64,000 bases of DNA from Harmonia axyridis (lineage: Eukaryota; Arthropoda; Insecta; Coleoptera; Coccinellidae): assembly GCF_914767665.1 (NCBI RefSeq), contig NC_059505.1, forward strand, positions 29,819,506 through 29,883,505. Reading direction: 5' to 3'. The translations under genes were made by a program, and so were the position numbers. Under the pieces are notes generated by a model, which saw nothing but the letters and a program-made list of their open reading frames with translations, did no database searches and had not been told where the DNA came from. Positions 44,705-59,700 of this stretch are shown in pieces; the first letter of the stretch is position 1; the number at the start of each line of letters is the position of its first letter.

Positions 44705-47700
44705 GTGAGTGTAATCGATTTCTTGATCATTAATTGGTTGATGATCAGCATTCCTTAAGGCCGATAAAAAAGAGGGGGGCAATTATTTTCATTAGCGGGA
44801 AATCGATAATGCAATGTTCAAGATGTTTACAAATTTTTTTAAGCGTCTAATGCAGGTTTGTTCAACCCATCAGCTCATGGATTTCAGGGAAAATTCCATG
44901 GTGCATACAAAAATGACAATACATAAAAAATTATTTGATCGTGACAACCACCATGAAAAAATTTGGTTGTACCCACATATAGTATTTCGAAAAACAAGTA
45001 TAATATGATACCTAATTCCCAAAAATACATTCCTATTACAGGTTATTGAATGTGACCTCTAAACTGGTTTCGTATGTTTTTTTCAACGGATTTGTGATTT
45101 CTAGATGCAATATCAAGAAAGGGCAATTCTTTTCCAAATGAAAATCTCAATTTTTCATTGTGAAACTTTATTTGCATTATTTTTTATGTTTGGATTTTAA
45201 TTTATCGGACATTTAAATATCTATACTTCTGCTAATTGCACTGGTTTGTATTGAATATGATCGCTTTATTGCTCTAAGAACTAGAATCATGATCATTAAA
45301 TTTGATAAAGTCCCTAATTCGAATCATAAATTGAGTCTTTGTTAATAGGGATGTTGCATATATTTTGAAATTGCTTCTAATTTGTAGATAATCCCTATAT
45401 AAACACGAAAAGAAATATTTTCGAGGAAAAATATAGAAATTACCAATAAAAAATATTCTTTCACGGTATTATGGTGACGTCACTGCATAAAAGAGTCACC
45501 ACCATATACAAACTAATTAGTTTATCTACGATCACCACGTGCTAACGGTCTTTTAAACTGAACTTATATCACCTGATATCGACAGTCAAGTTGGTTTGAT
45601 TATATCATCTGACGTTCTAAACCATAAATAAACTAGTTCTAGATAAGATTAGTTTGTCTATGTTCTAAACGTTTCAGTGCTATGACGTCAAATTGCCCTG
45701 ATTGGCGTTAGCAGTCACGTTCTAGTCGATAAGAATTAACACAATTTAAATCAATTTTATTAAATTCCATTCGAGAAATAAAATAATGAAAATGCTATTT
45801 TGGTATTTTAAAAACGGCCTTTGATGTGGAAACCTATATTCATTTGATTTTATTTAATGACGCAACATCCCTATTGATCGATAACTTTTTTCAACTTTTG
45901 AGTATTTAAAATATGAAATTGCCTATGCAACTATTTCTGATGAAAAAATTAGTCAAAATTCACCTTAAAAAAAACTACAAAAAATATATCAGAGTGAATC
46001 AATATTAAATTTTGATTATTTCATGTTAATCCTCATGGAGATTTTTCCATATTTTTTTCAGGTGCTATAGCTTCCGAGAATAATTTTCAATATAACCTAC
46101 ACTTATGAACCTACTTACTATGAGTCTTCATTATTTCACACCTCTCTTATCTTGCATTAAATAAAAGTTTTTCCTGTCTTTCCTTATTCATTTCAATTAA
46201 ATTAATCTGACACCAGTCAGTTTACTGCCAGAACAAGATAAGTACATTTTTTATCAAGTTTATTGTCGTGACCAAATTTTCCTGATTTCTGCCATTAATT
46301 ATGTTCACAGCAACCCAATCAATCTAATTTTTTCACTTATTATAAAACGTTTTCTTGCATGAAGTTGTTTTATTACAGGCAGATACTTTCAAACCTCATT
46401 TAGACAGAATTAAAAAAATGTTACTTATCTGGTTTTGGCAGTAAGCCGACGATATATTGTACTTTTAAAAGGTATGGACTCTATGAACATAAACATACAT
46501 TTCAATGGTCCTCAACTATTGAAAATAAGGGTACAGGTTTTTTAAGAGAAGAATATTTTATTTGTTATGTCATTGAATTTTTACTCGATTTCAATATTCA
46601 TTGGTGACAATCAAGAAATGAATTGTTTAAAAAAATTTTTGGCGGGTAGGAAAGCATATAAAATGAAAATTTCGATTATAGAAATTATTTTTCCTATGTC
46701 AATAGCCCCGAAAGTTCGGAACTACATATATTTTCAAAAAATTTTTGTTTCAAATGTGTTCCTTCGTTTCAAAAAAAATTTATATATATTCATTTTTTAT
46801 TGTTTGAATTGTGTTTTCAATTCAATCACAGATTTCATTTAAAAATATATTATCTATTATCAATTTCTTTAAAGGATTGAAAATATAATACAAAAATAAT
46901 TTTGAGTGATAGCTCGTAATCTATTCTGAATAAACTAATTTTTTTTTTAAATCAATAAAATGATTTGAAGAAATTCTGCTGAATGCATTCCTACCGTGAG
47001 TAAGAATTTTTTCTAAATAATTGCAATAATGAAATATAATATCGACCTAATAAGTTGGATATAAATAAATTCTATACATAATTAAGTTTTACTTCGATGT
47101 TTTTTAGGAAACACTAAATATAGTGACGAAGAATGTCCATATTATAATGAAATCGAAGAACATTGTTTTTTAAACGGTGTTATTAGTCGTGGAATTATAA
47201 TTTCAATGCACATACGTAGTATACATCAATTACATGTTAGTTTTTGTATCGTCAGAGGTGATGCGAAAACTCAAGGATTGACAATTAGTTTACTGAAGGT
47301 AATTAGACCATTCAATAATAACACCCAATTTGGCAATCGATAATCTAGTGTTTTTATAAAAATATAATTTTCAAGTTAAATAGAGAAAATCCAGAGGTAT
47401 TAAAAAACGAACAGAATATGGTTTTCTGAAGCTTGTTGGTTCATTCGCCATCTCTAGTTTAGCTGTTTTTTATGCCAATTCATGATATACACTCAACAAT
47501 ATTAATTCCATCAAAGCAGTTTTTCACATGGATGTATCGGTTTCAATGAATAGTAGAATTTCAAAGTGAAAACAAAGAAATGAGAGTAAAACGTATTTGG
47601 TGGGAGAAAACACATCAATTTACGAAGCCGTTTTGACTTGCGTCAGATCAAAGGGATTTGTTGAGTTTTTTCCTATTAGTTTATTATGGAGGATAGCTAG

Positions 47701-50700
47701 ATTCACAATTTGGTTGAAAAATGAAAAATGCACTAATGCCAAAAATTCTTTCTTTTTCTTTTCTGATTTTTCAAATTCATTTAATGTTTTTTTTTCATGA
47801 AATGTTGCATGTAGATACTTCAGCATATTTAATATTTTAAACACAAATCTATGGTCAAAATGTGATGGTTTCTGACATATAACGAATCACTATTCACGAA
47901 AACATAGAATGACATGAAGCACAATGTCATTCGATACTTTGTTGAAAAAAATATTCAAATTGAAGAAGCTTGTAAAAATAATGCATGTTTGAAAGGTTCG
48001 AAGTTTTTTTTTTTGTATATACCAACAGTCCAAGATATTTCATAAACTGGACAAACATATTTAGTGGCGTAGATGACACTGGGAGAATTTTTTTTGCCTA
48101 AGACATATTCATAGTTTTCGAAGCATAAGCAAGATAAGTGTGTTCAACGTCATTTCTGAGCAATATTCTATTTATTGTGGTCAGTAAAGTACATATATTT
48201 TTTTATTTCATTTTTGAATGGCATTTATTATTTTCTGAAACGATCAAACTATTTCAATGAACCACAACAAAAGAGTGCATACAAGGACCCAAATATTTTA
48301 AATTTTTCTTTCGGGTTCAATAAAACACCCTGTACATGAATTATTAATTAGTTGTTCCAACCAAAAATCAAACGATCAAGAGTTATAAAGTCCATATAAT
48401 ATTCAAACGCAAAATAATAATAACCCATGCGTTGAGATATATCATTCAGTGATTCAGCCTACTTAATATTTATTAATTCAAATTGCACCTACACAATATT
48501 TTTCATGATATATCAACGAATATCTGAGGTTCATAATATAGGATAGTTTTCGAATCGAAAATAAATTATTATAAACATTATGATAATGTTGAGATCACTC
48601 AAATTTCAATTTTGGCCTTTACTTCAAAAAAAAAAAAATGCAGTTGAAGGAGTATTGAGTTTGTCAAAAAAAAATCATAATGTTTCATTCAGTTTCCTCT
48701 CTCTCTGAGTTAAAAAGTTGTAGTTCAAGTATCGCCAATTTTGCATACATAAGAAAAACGGATATTTTTTTCTACCGGAAACAATTATTTCTACATGAAT
48801 ATTAACAGAGTTGGGATCAGACTACTGAGAATGTTTTCTTCGCGCGAATACAAAATTATAACAGTTCGATATTCATGTCTTCCTTCATCACTGTTCTAAA
48901 CGCAGGAAGTGGAGTTTCCACATGACCTGAATTGTCCCTTGGAGCTGATACAAATCGCTCTTCAGGCCCTCAAATTGCACACTATTGTCTCCTACCATTT
49001 TCCAGAGCCCCACTTGATTGAGTACTCGAGAATTTTTGTCTGCTTTCCTTCCTTGAGACTGCTGTCATGCATTTTTTCATGTCAAACGCATGAGCTCGAT
49101 TTGAAGAGGCAGGAAGTGAATAATTCCAGACAGAAGACAATGTTCTGTTTTCTTCGAACTGAGATATGATTCCTGAATGTCTTTGAAGGATATCTCTACG
49201 GCTGTTAGGTATTTTTTTCATTTATCTATGATATAATATATTCTGTTTTTTTTTTGTTGTCTATTTCGACTCTCCTAGGACTCTGTCAGACCCCTCAAAA
49301 ACTTGTTTTGTACGTGTTTGTACGAGTCAGAAGAATCAGTTTTGTTGAGTAATTGAGTAACTATTTGTCACAGCAACTTTAGGCATATCACTGTTTTTTT
49401 ACTCTACAGCGAGTGATATGGATCTCCTCAATATGAATTTGGTATATTTTCTGAAATAGATCCAAAAAATTTATATTTCTACTTGAAAATAATTCCCTCT
49501 CTCAGGTGGGTTCAGAGAAAAATATATTAAATTCATTTTTTTTAATCAAACAGCAAACTCTATCTACCTAACTACCTAACTAATAATCTTTCTATTGAAA
49601 TGAAATTCATTACAAAAATCGAAAAAAACACTTATCTAAAAAATGTTCTTTTACATATAGTCCTATTTCATAGTACTTTCCAAATCCAAATTCCATAGTC
49701 TTTCCAATTCCACTTTCGACTTATATTTATATATCATCATAATCTTCACTCCTTTATATACAGGGTGGCCATTTGAAAACGAAACAGACGAGATTACAGA
49801 CGAAATAAAGTTTTTCGATAGAAATGCTCGGACAGGTCGATTTCTGTTTCGAGGGGGACAACTTAAGATGTAGGTTACGGACGCATAGCGCTTCAACCCT
49901 TGCTACTACAACCCTTACCCCCAAATTTTGAATAGGGAAGATGGGGTGAGTGATACCTCATTTGAAAGGTATTTTTATACTGATTTCAGCACAGTTATTG
50001 TTTTTTCATTTTATGCATTAGTTCTCGATATATTCTTAACTATTTGAAAATGAAGTGGTGTTTTCATGGCACTTGTAGTGTTTTGTGAAAAATCGACATT
50101 TTGAGCTTCAAAACAACCATGACTGTGGCTTCCTTCCTAACTAACTAACGCATGAATATTTCGAGAACTAATGCATAAAACAACAAAACAATTAATGTGC
50201 TGAAATCAGTATAAAAATACCTTTAAATTGAGGTATCACTCACCCCATCTTCCCTATTCAAAAATTGGGGGTGGGGGTTGTAGCAGCAAGGGTTGAAGCG
50301 CTATGCGTCCGTAACCTACATCTTAAGTTGTCCCCCTCGAAACAGAAATCGACCTGTCCGAGCATTTCTATCGAAAAACTTTATTTCGTCTGTAATCTCG
50401 TCTGTTTCGTTTTCAAATGGCCACCCTGTATATTTTCTTCTCAAACTCCTTACTTTCTTCAATTCTATCAATATCAAATCAAATTCTCAAAAATAATATC
50501 CTTCCAATCTCTCTAATTTTTTTTTTGTGGCTATCCTGGATTTTACATCTTCATTCCTCTCTTCGATGTTCCATATTTCATCTATGAACTATTTATGGCA
50601 CTGTCACTCAAAGTCCCTCCTTCTTTTTCTTACTTAACAACCTATCTTTTTATAACGAAACTTATGACCTACTATTTCTAAATCTGAATAAAAAATATAT

Positions 50701-53700
50701 GGAATCAAATGTTATCTAAGAAACCAACTGAGATACCTGAATTATTCCAGTTATACTTGAAATTTGATGACTCTGAAATTTTTGATTGATAAAACCATAT
50801 CCGTACGTACCCTTGTAACCAGAAAATTCACATCCTGATGAAGAGCTTGAAGTCAAATCGTCCTAATATGTATTAGTGGTAGACCTTAATGCCATATATT
50901 CCTTGAGGATTTATTATCTACAGAAATGAATAGTTTTTATCCCCTCATCTCCAATCACAAAATTTTTTTTATTCACCAAAATATGAAAGCAAAATAAACT
51001 CAAAAGAGTTGGTGAAAAAAGCGTAGTTTTTATGTATTTGTATTAAAATCGATGAAAATCTTCGTCTTTCGTTTGTAAGCCTCAAAAATTGTAGGTAACA
51101 GAAGGTAGCTGCAACAACAACCTTGATACCAGAAACATCGAAATCTATATTTATGGTAAAACGTAGGTGCGTAACCTCAGACTAACGATACCATACAAAT
51201 TAATTTCCGAAAATATTTGGCAGGTTTATTTCTTGTGATAAAGTGTCAATTATTGGTGAGAGAATACATTCATTTTAGATATCTGCTACTTTTTGGAATA
51301 CGATCAAGACCGTATATGGATTGGCACCGGTTTTGAGGTAAATGTCAAATATAAGGTGTAGTAAAAAGAAATACATTATTTTTGCATGAAAAACCAGGCT
51401 TTAATAACCATAGGTAGAATGATCCGGTCAAAATGCACCTTTTTTTTCGATAACTTGTTGCCATTTTGAAGGTTATATTATTATACCTCTCTCATAGAAG
51501 CCCTCGTTTTTATTGGCAAAAAATTGCGATTTTCACAAGCCTCTGTTGAAGCGAAATTTTCACCAGCAAAATTGTTTGCCATGGAAAGAAGCAGATGGTA
51601 AACTTGGTGCTAGGTCGGTACTAAAAGGTACCTCTCAACCTATCAGTCACTAGCCACTATCGATGTGAGTGGCCTGGCATTTTCCTGATTGAATACAAAA
51701 GGAAAGGATCCTTTTTTGCCAAAGCTGACTGCATCTGGGTGATTGCTTCCTTTCGACGGTCAAATTGTTGACAGTACAGTTCCGAGTTAACAGTTGCCGT
51801 CAATCCTAGCTCTGCCGGCTCACCGCATATCGACCACGACCGTATTCGCTTGACGTTGTCGTAAATGATCCACTTTTCATCATCAGTCTCCAATTGCTTC
51901 AAAATTGAGTCAACTAAGACTCAAGAGATCGGACAACGGGAGATACAGATAATTAAAACCATCTATTAAGAAAATAATGGATTTATTTTTACTACACCTA
52001 ATATAATCGTTCGTTGAAAATCGAAAATTAATAATTTAGTCGTAGATAATCCTCATGAACGGACTATCTCCTAAAAGGTCGACCATTGTGGTATTCCGCG
52101 TTTGAAGAACACGACCTACCTCACTTAACATAACCTGCTGTTCCAGTCATCGCTTTGCCTATTAACCTTTTGACTATTTTTGTTTGTCTGTCACAATGCC
52201 TGTCGTGCGGTATTGTTGTTAACCTGTCTTTCATAAGAGAGTCTTGTTTTATATTTGAAATTGGGTTTTACTCAATTTTTCTTCCTTCGTTGTTAACCTC
52301 TAGGATAATCTCAATCTTCAAGATGGTTGTAGTCGACTAGTATTCTCATAGGTCATTCCGATATTCATAGGCTTTTTTAAAAATCTTCTCAGCCTTTCTG
52401 TTCACGAAATCTCTCAGTCATTATCATTCTAAATCTTTGTGGATTTGTTAGTTTTTTACGAACCACTTCATATTCATTGCAGTTTTTCAAAGTTTATTTT
52501 CTGTTGCTTGCATCTTCTTGATATACTTTTGGGTGCATAGCCCCATGCTGCCGATCCATATATTATTTGAGGTCTTACAATTAACTTGATCATTTTAAGT
52601 TTTATTGTATTTTGGTTCATTTGCCTCTTTCTTCCTATAAGTGTGTAAAGTCTGCTCGTTGCTGCGTTTGTTTTATCCACTGCCTATTTTATATGGTTTT
52701 TCGGTGTAAGTCTATTATCTAGTGTTACATCTAGGTTCTTGACTTCATTTTCTTATTTTATGCCTTCTCCATCTATCTTTATATTTGAGTTGATCTCTAG
52801 TATCCTTTTGTATTGGAGAATAGCATGACTCTGTTATGCCTTTTATTTAAATTTTCCATTTAATGAGCCATTTGTCTATATATTCTAGTGGTGCTTTTTG
52901 TAGCATATGACGACTGTTCATCGATCTCTGACTACTATTTCCGTATCATCTGCATATAGGTCTAACAGAGATCTTGATTGTTTTGGGACGTCGTATGTAT
53001 ATATGTTGTAGAGTAGAGGTCCTTGAACGGAAATCTGGGGCACTCCTGTTGCTACTTGATCCTTATGCTGTTCCGTATTATTTTGCAGGTTTTGTTAGTA
53101 TTTCCTGTCATCTTCATTTTGTAGTGAAGTATCCGTGCCTGACTCGGTCAGTGCTTCTCTCAAGTGTTAATTACCCTAGAGTCTAATGGTTATCCCAATT
53201 GACCTTTGGTGTAATCCACAAACACTTCAATGAAAGGTTTGAAATTCCTCATTATTGATGAAAAGCGAATTGATTGCCTTTTTACTCAACTCAAAAATTC
53301 GAATTGCCACATTTTAGATATTCACTCTTTTTTTTTAGTAATAACTTTGAAACAATTACTGATGAGAATAAAATAATAATAATATTAAAATAATAGAACA
53401 AAATATATTTTTTTAATGTCAAATTTGACATAACTAGTTAAAGTTGTAGTAGTTGTACTATAATCCTTGGGAGAATTTCCTCTAACTCAATGCAACTCAA
53501 GTACATTACACGTTTATAAAGATGGATCGTGATTATTGGCCTCATTGTAAAATTAAAATAAGAGACCATCATTTTTCGAACCAATCTCGTTTTAATGAGT
53601 GAAACATGTACAAAACCTATTTCATAGTGATTAAATTATTTTGTCTTATTTCAGATATTCTACTAATAATAATATAATAATAATATATATTTATCCTTTA

Positions 53701-56700
53701 GACCATTTCTTTCTAATTCGATCGACCTGAATTGAAATTTACATTTGAAAACTGCAATTTTGATTGATTTCTCAAATAAATATTTTGACAAGGAGTTGAC
53801 AATATTATGAATTTTGAAGGTATACATTTTGTTGTCATTTTGAAGGTTATATCATTACCTATATCTTTCTTATAGAAGCCCTCGTTTCTATTGGCAAAAC
53901 ATTGTGACAGTCGATTTGAACAAGCCTCTGTTGAAGGGAATTTTGCTAAGATGACTTTTTGAATGAATTATTAGGATGCTTAATCAAGGGAACCTCGACA
54001 TTAACATAACTGATTGGTCATAACATTTCTTAGCCCCGGTGCACACATCCGACATTTGCAGTTGCGACACCGTTGCGGTGTCGTACGCTAGTGTGCATGC
54101 TCCCATTTGAGGCCCGGTGCACACATCCGATTTTTGCAGTTACGACACCGTTGCTGTGTCGTACTTGCGGCCTGTGGTACAAAGAATCAAATGGGAGCAT
54201 GCACACTACCGGCCGTGCAGTTGCGACGTCGTAACTGCCAGCATACGGTCGTTTTTTGGTAGCATGTCCCTCTAGGCCGCAACTGTGCCGCAGTCGTACA
54301 TGCGATCTCTCAGTACTCTATTCCAAATTGGCCTGCGCACACATACGACGTTTGTCGTGAGTTCGAACAATGGCAGAGAGGGAATTGGATATTGAGCTCT
54401 TCATTGAAGTGAATTGATCCGGCTCCGCAACCACGACGGTGTCGTATGTAGTGTGCATTGAATAGGTACGACACCGCAACGGGTGTCGTAACTGCAAAAG
54501 TCGGATGTGTGCACCGGGCCTGATTCTTTGTACCACAGCCCGCATGATGGCAGTTACGACGTCGCAACGGCACGGCGGGTAGTGTGCATGCTCCCATTTG
54601 ATTCTTCGTACCACAGGCCGCAAGTACGACACAGCAACGGTGTCGTGACTGCAAAAGTCGTATGTGTGCACCGGGGCTTATTCACGAAATGTTATACGTC
54701 TTCAACGTAAGGAATTCACCAATTCCAATATCAATAAATCAAAGGATGTTCTCAGCGTTAATTCCAGTTATTCAGAAAATAATCTAGCAGATTATTGAGG
54801 GATATATATGAATTTAAATGGAAAATAGTTTTATGCACATTCTGCACTCTCTGGGTTTTATTGAATACATTCGAGAATTTTCCGAGGAAAATCGTGCCCA
54901 AAATATTTTGATTAAATTCATATAAGAAAGACAAATTTTCATACGCTAGGTCTCAATGATATGGAAATATTTGAACTTTTGGCCACGATTGGAGATGAGA
55001 TCCTTGAACCATAAGAAGTTTATCCCTATTTCACACACAATATCATCTTTTGTAATGTGGCAGTGCATTTTCACCTCGATGGCTTTGTGAACTAACAAAT
55101 TATCACATTTGAGTCACAGAAAATCCAGGAATCATTAACTAATTTTTTATCTTTTGCGAAGTATTCACAACTCACAAATCGAAAAACTATTGATTGAATA
55201 TTCTCCAAAAGCTATTGTACTTTACATGAATCGTTTCACATCTCAATATCTAGAATTATGGGTACTTTTGTGCCAATGAATTTGTAATTATGCTACTTCA
55301 TTAATTACTGTAATCGATCACAGCTAATCTGCACACTTGAAGGTTGGAATGCAAATTACTAAGTAGGTCTTCCTATAACACGGGTTTTCCATACACATCT
55401 CGCACAATCGAATCAGAGGTTCACCTTCAATTTTGAGAAATATGTATATACAGTACTTGTTGAATTCGCGAAAAACCAGAACGAACGCACAAACCTATAA
55501 TTATTCTAATTATCAGATTTTCAGGAATGTTGGTGCGAATTCATACATAAAAATGCCGTTGAAATATGATTTTCGGCCTTCCATAGCTTCAGCATGTGTT
55601 CTATTTATTTTTATTAAGGTGATTTATACTAACTGACAAAGAAACAGCAACACAATTTTGAATTTTTTTGGTAAAACAAAGATAGTATAGCAAGAAGTAG
55701 GTAAATGATTGAATTTGGAGGAAACAACCTTGAAGGTTGTTTCATGTAAACAGTTTTTGTTACTTGAATATTCAAGTTGAAAAATTTGTTTTTGTAGTCG
55801 TTTTTTGCAAGTTAACAACAACCCAGCTGTTTGAGGAGCTCCAAAGTCGATGTTTAGTTGTTGTTAAAATGCCTATAACACGTGTACGCTGTATTTATCG
55901 CAAGCTAAGTGAATTTGAAAGAGACCGAATTATTGGTCTACAGGAGGCGGGGTTGTCAATTCGAGAAATCGCCTAGCGTACGAACAGAAATCCAACTACT
56001 ATTATTAGATGTTGTCAAGCGTGGTTTGATATTGCCCAAAATCGAAGAAGAGTAGGTACCGGGCGTCGAAGGGGCACAAATGAAGTTCAAGATCGACTTC
56101 TGAGACTTATGGCCATTAGAGACCGATTTGCGACAACTCGATCTTTGGCTGATGAGTGGCTAGGTCAGTTAGACGAACAAGGCCATCCTGTAACTGTCCG
56201 AATGGTTTACCGCCGGATAAGATGGTGCAAAGAACGTCAACATCGGAATGTGGAAAGGCATCAGGTCGTCTTTTCTGATGAATCTTGAGTCTCCTTGGGT
56301 GCTTATGATGATCGAAGAAGGGGTAAGACGACGTCGGGAAGAAAGACGTGAACCTCGGTTTGATGTTGAGCGTCATGTACACCGGACAGTAGGCGTTATG
56401 ATATGGGGTGATATTGCTATTGCTCATGCAAGTAGGTCAACTTAAGTCTTTATTCCAGGTAACATGTGGAGCCATATGTTTTCCTTTACATTAACCGGCT
56501 CGAGAATCCAATATTTGAGCAAGATAATGTCCGACCTCATATTGCCTTAGTAAGTTTAAACTTTTTCGAAGCGACTCATGTGAATCCTTTGCCATGGCCT
56601 CCCAGATCCACCGATCTTTCGCCCATAGAGCATTTTGAAGTCATCATTGGCTTGCAAATTTACCTCAGCCCCCACTGATTTTGGCAGCTCTGAGACATGA

Positions 56701-59700
56701 AGTACAGGTAGCTTGGGGTAGTATACTGCAAGAAGAAATAGACCATCTTATTGCATCAATGCCGAGACGTGTTGGGGGGAGTGTTTAAGTAATCGCGGTG
56801 GACAAACACATTATTAACATATTAAAAAAAAAAATTGTATACCCTTCGTTTTTTTCTCCAAATTTCAATCATTTACTCCTTGCTCTACTTACTATCTATG
56901 TTTTACCAAAAAAACAATTTGAATTTGAACAGCTCATTCTGGGTGCAGGTTCTTGGTCAGTTAGTATATTTCCATCAATATCGTTTAATGATTTTTGCAT
57001 TGAAAAATGTAGGTTGGTAGAACAGTTTTCTGATTCTATTTAACAAATTTGACAGATAATAGATAAATCCGTTTCAGGAGAGTTACTAGAACCTACATAT
57101 AACAATAAAATATAACCATGACATCTTTGCGAATCTGTGATATTCACGCACGATCTTGTTATACATAATGTGGTAGAATGAACGAATTAGTCATAATATT
57201 AGGAAAGATGATAATTATTTACAGTCGCTTCAAGTTCAGTTTGCAAGATGATATTGAGAACATTTTATGGTGATCAATTGAAAATACTAATCATCATATT
57301 AATTATGACATCGCATTTATTGCATTTTCATCTACAGGACTGAAATGATCGAAAACCAAGTTGTTTCGTTAATTTCAAATATTATTTTCTCAATCGTGGT
57401 TTTTGCTTCAATGATGTTATACTTTCATGAAAATGTGGTTCTTTTTGGTTTGGATTCAAAAATTTATGAACAATATTTTATAGGTTCACTTAATATTGTG
57501 TCATAAAAATTGATTTCATGCTATTAACTCTTCTGTTATAATGATCATATATAATGATCATTAATTATCAGGATCTCGATTTTATTGACTATATAACTGA
57601 CATTATTGGAAATATAGACCATCTTATTGCGTCAGTGTATAGATAATCGCGGTGGACAAATACATTATTGAAAAATTCATTAAAAATAATTGTGAACCTT
57701 TAGTTTTTTCTCCAAGTTTCAATCATTTACTCCTTACTATACTATCTATGTTTTACCAAAAAACATTGAAAATTTAAACAGCTCTTTCTAGGTGTTGGAG
57801 TTTCTTTGTCAGTTAGTATAAGATATAGTGCCAATCACAACAGTTCCATTTTAGTTTCTTAATTCCGATGAAGAAGCTTTTGAATCTTAAAAAAAAAATT
57901 GAGGATAGCACTGATATGAAGTCAGGAGCTTTTAAGCGAAATTTTTTTCATTAGCTCTTCTTGTCCTTGGGGATAACCAAACTGTTTAATTTAAAGTTTT
58001 GTCAAATCTCCATCTGCCTAAATAGGATATGATTGAACCAGCGCTCAAAAGTTTAAGAATTTTCACTAGTGCTTTCATTATTTTGTTTTTGGAATTTTTC
58101 TTGAATTTTTTGTTTTTATTCTGATGTTGCTATCAGCAGTAGATTTAGATTAGATCTATATTTGAGGGGGTTTCATTGCATTGGGATCTAATGGTCTATT
58201 GTGCCACCCATCAGAGCTTTTCTCGACATTAAGTGATATACAGCGCGCCTTACAGTTCCAAAGTTCTAATGAACTCCAGTATCTGGAATGGTTTCAAGGA
58301 GGCTACTTCCTCACTTTCGAGGTCCACTTGCATAATTTGCGTATTGAATTAAAGTTGAAGAATAATATTCTTCAAATTTTAGTTGGTTCTTCATGGGGTG
58401 CTGATGCAAGCCCTTTTCGTGAGGCAGCTTTGGCCTTGGTTTTTTCTGCTGCTGAATACTGCTGTTCTGTTCGGTTCAATAGTGCTCATGTTCATGAAAT
58501 TGATGCACAGCTGGACGTTTCTAAAAGAATTATCAGTGGAATTATTAGGTCTACACCTGTAGGTACATTGGGTTTCCAGTGTTATCACATATAGTTCCGC
58601 CTCATATTCGTAGACAAGTTGCAGTCTAGAAATCTTGGGACACATTTAATTTCTACCCGAATCCAATATTTCCTCCAAGATACTAGAACTACCAAATTAG
58701 AATCACGCAACCCTATATGCATTGATACTTTCCCTCAATATAATGAAAGTCGTAAGGAAGTTTGGCGTTCGGAATGGAGTTCTTGTAATATCTTCAACAA
58801 AAGTCTTTCACTGATCCTTCAGAGAAAGTTCCAGATTTCAATAATCCTAGGGAATCGGTTGATTTATAATGGTGATCCCCTAGATTGGAAATGAATTCGA
58901 TTATTTTTCAAATGAAAAATGCAATATTCAAACTGAAAAAAACATTTATCGTGACATATCGATACATAATCAAAAATTCGGGACCGAACTAAGTATTCCT
59001 TTCATTGTCAAATTATAATTATTATTGATTGTTATGATGATATTATATACAATATCATCTGCCTGATGAATCGTTGAGTACTCTTGTTGGGATATAACTA
59101 TTGTAGGTATTTATATAATCCATTACTAGCTTTTCCATGGCCTCCCTGTTGGCATGATTTGAATCCTATTGAACATTTATAGGATATGAAGAAGAGGAGA
59201 CTTTCCATCACCTCCGCATACTTCGCCACAGATAATCCAAAACGAACATAGACTATCTCATTTCGTCTAGACAGGTTGAGGAATAGTCTATCCAAGTACA
59301 GTCTCTGTTGTGGGGTCGCCGAACAGTTAATTATTTTTATTGCAGTATTCAAGGTAATCTAATTTCTTGCAAAGGTTATCGTTCTAATCCTAATGGCATG
59401 AAACTTCTGATATCACTGAGTAAATCAATTTGACCCCAAGAATTATAAGACCCCTTGTCAAGTTGAATTATGTATAGATATTTGATAAATACCTTAAATC
59501 TTGATGAATATACTGCTTCCATTTGATTCGCATCAGATTCTAAATTATAGAGAGAAAAACACAAGAAATAAAAGAATGACTAATGAGTATCATGGATGAA
59601 TTTTTCAGGTTCGGAGCATAAAAATGTTTCTTGAAAGTTTCCACACATTAAAAACTTATTAGGTCGCAGAAATTCATAATTTCTCGAGAGAAACCTCTCA

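Noticed and set aside
54310..54671. Overlapping Cys/His/Arg-rich frames of 114 and 117 aa on the minus strand
   Set aside because: GC-rich MITE repeats produce long open frames in several phases; composition reflects the CGACACCG-type motif, not a zinc-finger protein.
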